64,000 bases of DNA. Origin: Bombus terrestris (lineage: Eukaryota; Arthropoda; Insecta; Hymenoptera; Apidae). Positions 12,530 through 26,815 of the stretch are shown piece by piece. The translations under genes and the position numbers were made by a program. Every line of letters begins with the position of its first letter. Position 1 is the stretch's first letter. The notes under the pieces were generated by a model, which saw only the letters and a program-made list of their open reading frames with translations, did no database searches and was not told the DNA's origin. The stretch is taken from positions 310,001-374,000 of the forward strand of contig NW_025963558.1 in the NCBI RefSeq assembly GCF_910591885.1, read 5' to 3'.

Positions 12530-13205
12530 GTATGACGTCATGTAGTATTAGGTTATAACGTATGACGTTATGTATTATTACGATATAACGTATGACGTTA
12601 AGCAGTATTAGGTTATAACGTATGACGTAATGTAGTTTTACGTTACAACGTATGACGTTATGTAGTATTACGTTACCACGAATAACGTTATATTGTGTTA
12701 CTTTATAACGTGTGACCTTTTGTTGTATCACGTTATAACGTATAAAGACATGTAGTATTACGTTGTAACGTATGACGTCATGTAGTATTACTTTATGACG
12801 TATGACGTCATGTAGTATTATGTTATAACATATGCCGTCATGTAGTATTACGTTATAACATATGACGTCATGTAGTATTACGATATAACGTACAGCGTTA
12901 TATAGAATTACGATATAACGCACAACGTTATGTCGTATTACGTTATACCGTATGACGTTATATTGTGTTACTTTATGACGTATGCCGTCATGTAGTATTA
13001 CGTTATAACATATGACGTCATGTAGTAATACGATATAACGTACAACGTTACATAGAATTACGATATAACGCACAACGTTATGCCGTATTACGTTATAACG
13101 TATCATGTCATGTAGTATTACGTTATAACGAATGACGTTATGGAGTATTACGTTATAACGTATGATGTCATGTGGTATTACGTTATTACGAATAACGTTA
13201 TATTA
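12530..13205. repeat. Segment shared with 21,500-22,175
   Basis: Matches at an offset of 8,970 bp (299 units), including the TTACAACG, TTACCACG and GTATCACG units. The copies part at the boundary module, where this one carries the 15-bp half-unit deletion and the other does not. Confidence 0.7.
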
Positions 13206-13220
13206 TGTTACGTCATGTAG

Positions 13221-13400
13221 TATTACTTTATGACGTATGACGTCATGTAGTATTACTTTATGACGTATGACGTCATGTAGTATTACTTTATGACGTATGA
13301 CGTCATGTAGTATTACTTTATGACGTATGACGTCATGTAGTATTACTTTATGACGTATGACGTCATGTAGTATTACTTTATCACGTATGACGTCATGTAG
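13221..13400. repeat. Run of six TATTACTTTATGACG units
   Basis: Follows a half-unit junction. The sixth unit has TTATCACG. The corresponding run in the next 2,610-bp copy (15,861-16,010) has five units, again ending with TTATCACG. Confidence 0.9.
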
Positions 13401-15680
13401 TATTTCGTTATAACGTATGACGTTATGCAGTATTACGATATAACGTATGACGTTATGCAGTATTAGGTTATAACGTATGACGTTATGGAGTATTACGTTA
13501 TAACGTATGACGTCATGTGGTATTACGTTATTACGAATAACGTTATATTATGTTACGTCATGTAGTACTACTTTATGACGTATGACGTCATGTAGTATTA
13601 CTTTATGACGTATGACGTCATGTAGTATTACTTTATGACGTATGACGTCATGTAGTATTACTTTATGACGTATGACGTCATGTAGTATTACTTTATGACG
13701 TATGACGTCATGTAGTATTACTTTATGACGTATGACGTCATGTAGTATTACTTTATGACGTATGACGTCATGTAGTATTTCGTTGTAACGTATGACGTTA
13801 TGCAGTATTACGATATAACGTATGACGTTATGCAGTATTAGGTTATAACGTATGGCGTCATGTAGTATTACTTTATGACGTATGACGTCATGTAGTATTA
13901 CTTTATGACGTATGACGTCATGTAGTATTTCGTTATAACGTACAACGTTATATAGAATTACGATATAACGCACAACGTTATGTCGTATTACGTTATAACT
14001 TATCATGTCATGTAGTATTACGTTATAACGTATGACGTTATGTAGTATTACGTTATTACGAATAACGTTATATTGTGTAACTTTATAACGTATGACCTTA
14101 TGTTGTATTACGTTATAACGTATAAAGACATGTAGTATTACGTTATAACGTATGACGTCATGTGGTATTACGTTATTACGAATATCGTAATATTATATTA
14201 CTTTATCACGTATGACGTCATGTAGTATTACTTTATGACGTATGACGTCATGTAGTATTATGTTATAACATATGCCGTCATGTAGTATTACGTTATAACA
14301 TATGACGTCATGTAGTATTACGATATAACGTACAACGTTACATAGAATTACGATATAACGCACAACGTTATGTCGTATTACGTTATAACGTATCATGTCA
14401 TGTAGTATTACGTTATAACGAATGACGTTATGGAGTATTACGTTATAACGTATGACGTCATGTGGTATTACGTTATTACGAATAACGTTATATTATGTTA
14501 CTTTATGACATATGACGTCATGTAGTATTACTTTATGACGTATGACGTCATGTAGTATTACTTTATGACGTATGACGTCATGTAGTATTACTTTATGACG
14601 TATGACGTCATGTAGTATTACTTTATGACGTATGACGTCATGTAGTATTACTTTATGACGTATGACGTCATGTAGTATTTCGTTATAACGTATGACGTTA
14701 TGCAGTATTACGATATAACGTATGACGGTATGCAGTATTACGTTATAACGTATGACGTTATGCAGTATTACGATATAACGTATGACGGTATGCAGTATTA
14801 CGTTATAACGTATGACGTTGTGCAGTATTACGTTATAACGTATGACGTTATGTATTAGTACGATATAACGTATGACGTTATGCAGTATGAGGTTATAGCG
14901 TATGACGTCATGTAATTTTGCGTTATAACGTATGACGTCATGTAGTATTACGATATAACGTACAACGTTATGCAGTATTAGGTTATAACGTATGACGTTA
15001 TGGAGTATTACGTTATTACGTATGACGTCATGTGGTATTACGTTATTACGAATAACGTTATATTGTGTTATTTTATAACGTATGACCTTATGTTGTATTA
15101 CGTTATAACGTATAAAGGCATGTAGTATTACGCTGTAACGTACGGCGTCATGTAGAATTACGTTATAACGAATTCCGTCATGTAGTATTACGTTATAACA
15201 TATGACGTCATGTAGTATTACGATATAACGTACAACGTTATATAGAATTACGATATAACGCACAACGTTATGTCGTATTACGTTATAACTTATCATGTCA
15301 TGTAGTATTACGTTATTACGAATATCGTAATATTGTGTTACTTTATGACGTATGACGTCATGTAATATTGCTTTATGACGTATGACGTCATGTAGTATTT
15401 CCTTATAACGTATGACGTTATGTAGTATTACGATATAACGTATGACGTTATGCAGTACTACGTTATAACGTATGACGTTATATAGTGTTACGTTATAACG
15501 TATGACGTTATGTATTAGTACGATATAACGTATGACGTTATGCAGTATGAGGTTATAACGTATGACGTCATGTAGTTTTGCGTTATAACGTATGACGTCA
15601 TGTAGTATTAGGTTATAACGTATGCCGTCATGTAGTATTACGTTATAACATATGACGTCATGTAGTAATACGATATAACG
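13251..15680. repeat. 2,610-bp tandem duplication, first copy
   Basis: Matches 15,861-18,290 at a constant offset of 2,610 bp (87 units). It contains a run of seven TATTACTTTATGACG units (13,566-13,775), a run of five (14,526-14,675) and an alpha tag at 15,144. The second copy lacks one 30-bp unit at the right edge of the match. Confidence 0.8.
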
Positions 15681-15860
15681 TACAACGTTACATAGAATTA
15701 CGATATAACGCACAACGTTATGTCGTATTACGTTATAACGTATCATGTCATGTAGTATTACGTTATAACGAATGACGTTATGGAGTATTACGTTATAACG
15801 TATGATGTCATGTGGTATTACGTTATTACGAATAACGTTATATTATGTTACGTCATGTAG

Positions 15861-18290
15861 TATTACTTTATGACGTATGACGTCATGTAGTATTACTTTA
15901 TGACGTATGACGTCATGTAGTATTACTTTATGACGTATGACGTCATGTAGTATTACTTTATGACGTATGACGTCATGTAGTATTACTTTATCACGTATGA
16001 CGTCATGTAGTATTTCGTTATAACGTATGACGTTATGCAGTATTACGATATAACGTATGACGTTATGCAGTATTAGGTTATAACGTATGACGTTATGGAG
16101 TATTACGTTATAACGTATGACGTCATGTGGTATTACGTTATTACGAATAACGTTATATTATGTTGCGTCATGTAGTACTACTTTATGACGTATGACGTCA
16201 TGTAGTATTACTTTATGACGTATGACGTCATGTAGTATTACTTTATGACGTATGACGTCATGTAGTATTACTTTATGACGTATGACGTCATGTAGTATTA
16301 CTTTATGACGTATGACGTCATGTAGTATTACTTTATGACGTATGACGTCATGTAGTATTACTTTATGACGTATGACGTCATGTAGTATTTCGTTGTAACG
16401 TATGACGTTATGCAGTATTACGATATAACGTATGACGTTATGCAGTATTAGGTTATAACGTATGGCGTCACGTAGTATTACTTTATGACGTATGACGTCA
16501 TGTAGTATTACTTTATGACGTATGACGTCATGTAGTATTTCGTTATAACGTACAACGTTATATAGAATTACGATATAACGCACAACGTTATGTCGTATTA
16601 CGTTATAACTTATCATGTCATGTAGTATTACGTTATAACGTATGACGTTATGTAGTATTACGTTATTACGAATAACGTTATATTGTGTAACTTTATAACG
16701 TATGACCTTATGTTGTATTACGTTATAACGTATAAAGACATGTAGTATTACGTTATAACGTATGACGTCATGTGGTATTACGTTATTACGAATATCGTAA
16801 TATTGTATTACTTTATCACGTATGACGTCATGTAGTATTACTTTATGACGTATGACGTCATGTAGTATTATGTTATAACATATGCCGTCATGTAGTATTA
16901 CGTTATAACATATGACGTCATGTAGTATTACGATATAACGTACAACGTTACATAGAATTACGATATAACGCACAACGTTATGTCGTATTACGTTATAACG
17001 TATCATGTCATGTAGTATTACGTTATAACGAATGACGTTATGGAGTATTACGTTATAACGTATGACGTCATGTGGTATTACGTTATTACGAATAACGTTA
17101 TATTATGTTACTTTATGACATATGACGTCATGTAGTATTACTTTATGACGTATGACGTCATGTAGTATTACTTTATGACGTATGACGTCATGTAGTATTA
17201 CTTTATGACGTATGACGTCATGTAGTATTACTTTATGACGTATGACGTCATGTAGTATTACTTTATGACGTATGACGTCATGTAGTATTTCGTTATAACG
17301 TATGACGTTATGCAGTATTACGATATAACGTATGACGGTATGCAGTATTACGTTATAACGTATGACGTTATGCAGTATTACGATATAACGTATGACGGTA
17401 TGCAGTATTACGTTATAACGTATGACGTTATGCAGTATTACGTTATAACGTATGACGTTATGTATTAGTACGATATAACGTATGACGTTATGCAGTATGA
17501 GTTTATAGCGTATGACGTCATGTAGTTTTGCGTTATAACGTATGACGTCATGTAGTATTACGATATAACGTACAACGTTATGCAGTATTAGGTTATAACG
17601 TATGACGTTATGGAGTATTACGTTATTACGTATGACGTCATGTGGTATTACGTTATTACGAATAACGTTATATTGTGTTATTTTATAACGTATGACCTTA
17701 TGTTGTATTACGTTATAACGTATAAAGGCATGTAGTATTACGCTGTAACGTACGGCGTCATGTAGAATTACGTTATAACGTATTCCGTCATGTAGTATTA
17801 CGTTATAACATATGACGTCATGTAGTATTACGATATAACGTACAACGTTATATAGAATTACGATATAACGCACAACGTTATGTCGTATTACGTTATAACT
17901 TATCATGTCATGTAGTATTACGTTATTACGAATATCGTAATATTGTGTTACTTTATGACGTATGACGTCATGTAATATTGCTTTATGACGTATGACGTCA
18001 TGTAGTATTTCCTTATAACGTATGACGTTATGTAGTATTACGATATAACGTATGACGTTATGCAGTACTACGTTATAACGTATGACGTTATATAGTGTTA
18101 CGTTATAACGTATGACGTTATGTATTAGTACGATATAACGTATGACGTTATGCAGTATGAGGTTATAACGTATGACGTCATGTAGTTTTGCGTTATAACG
18201 TATGACGTCATGTAGTATTAGGTTATAACGTATGCCGTCATGTAGTATTACGTTATAACATATGACGTCATGTAGTAATACGATATAACG
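15861..18290. repeat. 2,610-bp tandem duplication, second copy
   Basis: Second copy, with runs of seven (16,176-16,385) and five (17,136-17,285) TATTACTTTATGACG units and an alpha tag at 17,754. Single-base differences include TATGTTGCGTC here near 16,160 against TATGTTACGTC at 13,550. Confidence 0.8.
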
Positions 18291-19578
18291 CACAACGTTA
18301 TGTCGTATTACGTTATAACTTATCATGTCATGTAGTATTACGTTATAGCGTATGACGTCATGTACTATTACGTTATTACGAATAACGTTATATTGTATGA
18401 CTTTATGACGTATGACGTCATGTAGTATTAGGTTATAACGTATGACGTTATGTATTATTACGATATAACGTATGACGTTAAGCAGTATTAGGTTATAACG
18501 TATGACGTCATGTGGTATTACGTTATTACGAATAACGTTATATTATGTTACGTCATGTAGTATTACTTTATGACGTATGACGTCATGTAGTATTACTTTA
18601 TGACGTATGACGTCATGTAGTATTACTTTATGACGTATGACGTCATGTAGTATTACTTTATGACGTATGACGTCATGTAGTATTTCGTTATAACGTATGA
18701 CGTTATGCAGTATTACGATATAACGTATGACGGTATGCAGTATTACGTTATAACGTATGACGTTATGCAGTATTACGATATAACGTATGACGGTATGCAG
18801 TATTACGTTATAACGTATGACGTTATGCAGTATTACGTTATAACGTATGACGTTATGTATTAGTACGATATAACGTATGACGTTATGCAGTATGAGGTTA
18901 TAGCGTATGACGTCATGTAGTTTTGCGTTATAACGTATGACGTCATGTAGTATTACGATATAACGTACAACGTTATGCAGTATTAGGTTATAACGTATGA
19001 CGTTATGGAGTATTACGTTATTACGTATGACGTCATGTGGTATTACGTTATTACGAATAACGTTATATTGTGTTATTTTATAACGTATGACCTTATGTTG
19101 TATTACGTTATAACGTATAAAGGCACGTAGTATTACGCTGTAACGTACGGCGTCATGTAGAATTACGTTATAACGTATTCCGTCATGTAGTATTACGTTA
19201 TAACATATGACGTCATGTAGTATTACGATATAACGTACAACGTTATATAGAATTACGATATAACGCACAACGTTATGTCGTATTACGTTATAACTTATCA
19301 TGTCATGTAGTATTACGTTATTACGAATATCGTAATATTGTGTTACTTTATGACGTATGACGTCATGTAATATTGCTTTATGACGTATGACGTCATGTAG
19401 TATTTCCTTATAACGTATGACGTTATGTAGTATTACGATATAACGTATGACGTTATGCAGTACTACGTTATAACGTATGACGTTATGTAGTGTTACGTTA
19501 TAACGTATGACGTTATGTATTAGTACGATATAACGTATGACGTTATGCAGTATGAGGTTATAACGTATGACGTCATGT
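16873..19578. repeat. Partner of the 2,400-5,105 segment
   Basis: This is the second copy of the segment at offset 14,473 bp. Its left part also belongs to the 2,610-bp tandem duplication, so it has been copied at two scales. Its alpha tags begin at 17,754 and 19,149. Confidence 0.8.
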
Positions 19579-20630
19579 AGTTTTGCGTTATAACGTATGA
19601 CGTCATGTAGTATTAGGTTATAACGTATGCCGTCATGTAGTATTACGTTATAACATATGACGTCATGTAGTAATACGATATAACGTACAACGTTATATAG
19701 AATTACGATATAACGCACAACGTTATGTCGTATTACGTTATAACGTATCATGTCATGTAGTATTACGTTATAACGAATGACGTTATGGAGTATTACGTTA
19801 TAACGTATGACGTCATGTGGTATTACGTTATTACGAATAACGTTATACTATGTTACTTTATGACATATGACGTCATGTAGTATTACTTTATGACGTATGA
19901 CGTCATGTAGTATTACTTTATGACGTATGACGTCATGTAGTATTACTTTATGACGTATGACGTCATGTAGTATTACTTTATGACGTATGACGTCATGTAG
20001 TATTACTTTATGACGTATGACGGTATGCAGTATTACGTTATAACGTATGACGTTATGCAGTATTACGATATAACGTATGACGGTATGCAGTATTACGTTA
20101 TAACGTATGACGTTATGCAGTATTACGTTATAACGTATGACGTTATGTATTAGTACGATATAACGTATGACGTTATGCGGTATGAGGTTATAGCGTATGA
20201 CGTCATGTAGTTTTGCGTTATAACGTATGACGTCATGTAGTATTACAATATAACGTACAACGTTATGCAGTATTAGGTTATAACGTATGACGTTATGGAG
20301 TATTACGTTATTACGTATGACGTCATGTGGTATTACGTTATTACGAATAACGTTATATTGTGTTATTTTATAACGTATGACCTTATGTTGTATTACGTTA
20401 TAACGTATAAAGGCATGTAGTATTACGCTGTAACGTACGGCGTCATGTAGAATTACGTTATAACGTATTCCGTCATGTAGTATTACGTTATAACATATGA
20501 CGTCATGTGGTATTACGTTATTACGAATATCGTAATATTGTATTACTTTATGACGTATGACGTCATGTAGTATTACTTTATGACGTATGACGTCATGTAG
20601 TATTACTTTATCACGTATGACGTCATGTAG
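19579..20630. repeat. Alpha block, incomplete copy
   Basis: An alpha tag lies at 20,439. The boundary-module end reads TTATACTATG rather than TTATATTATG near 19,846, which removes the usual - strand stop. The block switches at about 20,510 from alpha units straight to GTGGTATTACGTTATTACG, a truncation of the block. Confidence 0.65.
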
Positions 20631-20795
20631 TATTTCGTTATAACGTATGACGTTATGCAGTATTACGATATAACGTATGACGTTATGCAGTATTAGGTTA
20701 TAACGTATGACGTTATGGAGTATTACGTTATAACGTATGACGTCATGTGGTATTACGTTATTACGAATAACGTTATATTATGTTACGTCATGTAG

Positions 20796-21035
20796 TATTA
20801 CCTTATGACGTATGACGTCATGTAGTATTACTTTATGACGTATGTCGTCATGTAGTATTACTTTATGACGTATGACGCCATGTAGTATTACTTTATGACG
20901 TATGACGCCATGTAGTATTACTTTATGACGTATGACGTCATGTAGTATTACTTTATGACGTATGACGTCATGTAGTATTACTTTATGACGTATGACGTCA
21001 TGTAGTATTACTTTATGACGTATGACGTCATGTAG
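20796..21035. repeat. Run of eight TATTACTTTATGACG units with private changes
   Basis: Eight units in a row. Changes mark individual units: TTACCTTATG in the first, TATGTCGTCA in the second, and GACGCCATG in the third and fourth. The shared change in neighbouring units suggests local spread of a variant. Confidence 0.9.
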
Positions 21036-22172
21036 TATTTCGTTATAACGTATGACGTTATGCAGTATTACGATATAACGTATGACGTTATGCAGTATTA
21101 GGTTATAACGTATGGCGTCATGTAGTATTACTTTATGACGTATGACGTCATGTAGTATTACTTTGTGACGTATGACGTCATGTAGTATTTCGTTATAACG
21201 TACAACGTTATATAGAATTACGATATAACGCACAACGTTATGTCGTATTACGTTATAACTTATCATGTCATGTAGTATTACGTTATAACGTATGACGTTA
21301 TGTAGTATTACGTTATTACGAATAACGTTATATTGTGTAACTTTATAACGTATGACCTTATGTTGTATTACGTTATAGCGTATAAAGACATGTAGTATTA
21401 CGTTATAACGTATGACGTCATGTGGTATTACGTTATTACGAATATCGTAATATTGTATTACTTTATCACGTATGACGTCATGTAGTATTACTATATGACG
21501 TATGACGTCATGTAGTATTAGGTTATAACGTATGACGTTATGTATTATTACGATATAACGTATGACGTTAAGCAGTATTAGGTTATAACGTATGACGTAA
21601 TGTAGTTTTACGTTACAACGTATGACGTTATGTAGTATTACGTTACCACGAATAACGTTATATTGTGTTACTTTATAACGTGTGACCTTTTGTTGTATCA
21701 CGTTATAACGTATAAAGACATGTAGTATTACGTTGTAACGTATGACGTCATGTAGTATTACTTTATGACGTATGACGTCATGTAGTATTATGTTATAACA
21801 TATGCCGTCATGTAGTATTACGTTATAACATATGACGTCATGTAGTATTACAATATAACGTACAGCGTTATATAGAATTACGATATAACGCACAACGTTA
21901 TGTCGTATTACGTTATACCGTATGACGTTATATTGTGTTACTTTATGACGTATGCCGTCATGTAGTATTACGTTATAACATATGACGTCATGTAGTAATA
22001 CGATATAACGTACAACGTTACATAGAATTACGATATAACGCACAACGTTATGTCGTATTACGTTATAACGTATCATGTCATGTAGTATTACGTTATAACG
22101 AATGACGTTATGGAGTATTACGTTATAACGTATGACGTCATGTGGTATTACGTTATTACGAATAACGTTATA

Positions 22173-24236
22173 TTATGTTACTTTATGACATATGACGTCA
22201 TGTAGTATTACTTTATGACGTATGACGTCATGTAGTATTACTTTATGACGTATGACGTCATGTAGTATTACTTTATGACGTATGACGTCATGTAGTATTA
22301 CTTTATGACGTATGACGTCATGTAGTATTTCGTTATAACGTATGACGTTATGCAGTATTACGATATAACGTATGACGGTATGCAGTATTACGTTATAACG
22401 TATGACGTTATGCAGTATTACGATATAACGTATGACGGTATGCAGTATTACGTTATAACGTATGACGTTATGCAGTATTACGTTATAACGTATGACGTTA
22501 TGTATTAGTACGATATAACGTATGACGTTATGCAGTATGAGGTTATAGCGTATGACGTCATGTAGTTTTGCGTTATAACGTATGACGTCATGTAGTATTA
22601 CGATATAACGTACAACGTTATGCAGTATTAGGTTATAACGTATGACGTTATGGAGTATTACGTTATTACGTATGACGTCATGTGGTATTACGTTATTACG
22701 AATAACGTTATATTGTGTTATTTTATAACGTATGACCTTATGTTGTATTACGTTATAACGTATAAAGGCATGTAGTATTACGCTGTAACGTACGGCGTCA
22801 TGTAGAATTACGTTATAACGTATTCCGTCATGTAGTATTACGTTATAACATATGACGTCATGTAGTATTACGATATAGCGTACAACGTTATATAGAATTA
22901 CGATATAACGCACAACGTTATGTCGTATTACGTTATAACTTATCATGTCATGTAGTATTACGTTATTACGAATATCGTAATATTGTGTTACTTTATGACG
23001 TATGACGTCATGTAATATTGCTTTATGACGTATGACGTCATGTAGTATTTCCTTATAACGTATGACGTTATGTAGTATTACGATATAACGTATGACGTTA
23101 TGCAGTACTACGTTATAACGTATGACGTTATGTAGTGTTACGTTATAACGTATGACGTTATGTATTAGTACGATATAACGTATGACGTTATGCAGTATGA
23201 GGTTATAACGTATGACGTCATGTAGTTTTGCGTTATAACGTATGACGTCATGTAGTATTAGGTTATAACGTATGCCGTCATGTAGTATTACGTTATAACA
23301 TATGACGTCATGTAGTATTACGTTATAACATATGACGTCATGTAGTATTACGATATAACGTACAGCGTTATATAGAATTACGATATAACGCACAACGTTA
23401 TGTCGTATTACGTTATACCGTATGACGTTATATTGTGTTACTTTATGACGTATGCCGTCATGTAGTATTACGTTATAACATATGACGTCATGTAATATTA
23501 CGATATAACGTACAGCGTTATATAGAATTACGATATAACGCACAACGTTATGTCGTATTACGTTATACCGTATGACGTTATATTGTGTTACTTTATGACG
23601 TATGACGTCATGTAGTATTACTTTATGACGTATGCCGTCATGTAGTATTACGTTATAACATATGACGTCATGTAGTAATACGATATAACGTACAACGTTA
23701 TATAGAATTACGATATATCGCACAACGTTATGTCGTATTACGTTATAACGTATCATGTCATGTAGTATAACGTTATTACGAATAACGTTATATTGTGTTA
23801 CCTTATAACGTGTGACCTTTTGTTGTATTACGTTATAACGTATAAAGACATGTAGTATTACGTTGTAACGTATGACGTCATGTAGTATTACTTTATGACG
23901 TATGACGTCATGTAGTATTATGCTATAACATATGCCGTCATGTAGTAGTACGTTATAACATATGACGTCATGTAATATTACGATATAACGTACAGCGTTA
24001 TATAGAATTACGATATAACGCACAACGTTATGTCGTATTACGTTATACCGTATGACGTTATATTGTGTTACTTTATGACGTATGACGTCATGTAGTATTA
24101 CTTTATGACGTATGCCGTCATGTAGTATTACGTTATAACATATGACGTCATGTAGTAATACGATATAACGTACAACGTTATATAGAATTACGATATATCG
24201 CACAACGTTATGTCGTATTACGTTATAACGTATCAT
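22173..24236. repeat. Long alpha block with an added TACAGCG-type series
   Basis: Alpha tag at 22,794. The right part repeats a TACAGCGTTATATAG, CACAACG, TATACCG series three times (about 23,360, 23,510 and 23,990). The - strand has an uninterrupted 687-codon frame here, the longest in the window, because no boundary module or short unit falls inside. Confidence 0.7.
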
Positions 24237-26815
24237 GTCATGTAGTATTACGTTATAACGAATGACGTTATGGAGTATTACGTTATAACGTATGACGTCA
24301 TGTGGTATTACGTTATTACGAATAACGTTATATTATGTTACGTCATGTAGTATTACTTTATGACGTATGACGTCATGTAGTATTTCGTTATAACGTATGA
24401 CGTTATGCAGTATTACGATATAACGTATGACGTTATGCAGTATTAGGTTATAACGTATGACGTCATGTAGTATTACTTTATGACGTATGACGTCATGTAG
24501 TATTACTTTATGACGTATGACGTCATGTAGTATTTCGTTTTAACGTACAACGTTATATATAATTACGATATAACGCACAACGTTATGTCGTATTACGTTG
24601 TAACTTATCATGTCATGTAGTATTACGTTATAACGTATGACGTCATGTGGTATTACGTTATTACGAATATCGTAATATTGTATTACTTTATGATGTATGA
24701 CGTCATGTAGTATTACTATATGACGTATGACGTCATGTAGTATTACTATATGACGTATGACGTCATGTAGTATTAGGTTATAACGTATGAAGTTATGTAT
24801 TATTACGATATAACGTATGACGTTAAGCAGTATTATGTTATAACATATGCCGTCATGTAGTATTACGTTATAACATATGACGTCATGTAGTATTACGATA
24901 TAACGTACAGCGTTATATAGAATTACGATATAACGCACAACGTTATGTCGTATTACGTTATACCGTATGACGTTATATTGTGTTACTTTATGACGTATGC
25001 CGTCATGTAGTATTACGTTATAACATATGACGTCATGTAGTAATACGATATAACGTACAACGTTACATAGAATTACGATATAACGCACAACGTTATGTCG
25101 TATTACGTTATAACTTATCATGTCATGTAGTATTACGTTATAACGAATGACGTTATGGAGTATTACGTTATAACGTATGACGTCATGTGGTATTACGTTA
25201 TTACGAATAACGTTATATTATGTTACGTCATGTAGTATTACTTTATGACGTATGACGTCATGTAGTATTTCGTTATAACGTATGACGTTATGCAGTATTA
25301 CGATATAACGTATGACGTTATGCAGTATTAGGTTATAACGTATGACGTCATGTAGTATTACTTTATGACGTATGACGTCATGTAGTATTACGTTATAACA
25401 TATGACGTCATGTAGTATTACGATATAACGTACAGCGTTATATAGAATTACGATATAACGCACAACGTTATGTCGTATTACGTTATACCGTATGACGTTA
25501 TATTGTGTTACTTTATGACGTATGCCGTCATGTAGTATTACGTTATAACATATGACGTCATGTAATATTACGATATAACGTACAGCGTTATATAGAATTA
25601 CGATATAACGCACAACGTTATGTCGTATTACGTTATACCGTATGACGTTATATTGTGTTACTTTATGACGTATGACGTCATGTAGTATTACTTTATGACG
25701 TATGCCGTCATGTAGTATTACGTTATAACATATGACGTCATGTAGTAATACGATATAACGTACAACGTTATATAGAATTACGATATATCGCACAACGTTA
25801 TGTCGTATTACGTTATAACGTATCATGTCATGTAGTATTACGTTATAACGAATGACGTTATGGAGTATTACGTTATAACGTATGACGTCATGTGGTATTA
25901 CGTTATTACGAATAACGTTATATTATGTTACGTCATGTAGTATTACTTTGTGACGTATGACGTCATGTAGTATTTCGTTATAACGTATGACGTTATGCAG
26001 TATTACGATATAACGTATGACGTTATGCAGTATTAGGTTATAACGTATGACGTCATGTAGTATTACTTTATGACGTATGACGTCATGTAGTATTACTTTA
26101 TGACGTATGACGTCATGTAGTATTTCATTTTAACGTACAACGTTATATATAATTACGATATAACGCACAACGTTATGTCGTATTACGTTGTAACTTATCA
26201 TGTCATGTAGTATTACGTTATAACGTATGACGTCATGTGGTATTACGTTATTACGAATATCGTAATATTGTATTACTTTATGATGTATGACGTCATGTAG
26301 TATTACTATATGACGTATGACGTCATGTAGTATTACTATATGACGTATGACGTCATGTAGTATTAGGTTATAACGTATGAAGTTATGTATTATTACGATA
26401 TAACGTATGACGTTAAGCAGTATTATGTTATAACATATGCCGTCATGTAGTATTACGTTATAACATATGACGTCATGTAGTATTACGATATAACGTACAG
26501 CGTTATATAGAATTACGATATAACGCACAACGTTATGTCGTATTACGTTATACCGTATGACGTTATATTGTGTTACTTTATGACGTATGCCGTCATGTAG
26601 TATTACGTTATAACATATGACGTCATGTAGTAATACGATATAACGTACAACGTTACATAGAATTACGATATAACGCACAACGTTATGTCGTATTACGTTA
26701 TAACGTATCATGTCATGTAGTATTACGTTATAACGAATGACGTTATGGAGTATTACGTTATAACGTATGACGTCATGTGGTATTACGTTATTACGAATAA
26801 CGTTATATTATGTTA
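23935..26815. repeat. 1,590-bp nested duplication
   Basis: 23,935-25,225 matches 25,525-26,815 at an offset of 1,590 bp (53 units). Both copies carry the unusual TATATAATTACG and GTTGTAACTTATC units and ATTACTTTATGATG. The right breakpoint is at a boundary module: half-unit deletion in the first copy, full length in the second. Confidence 0.75.
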
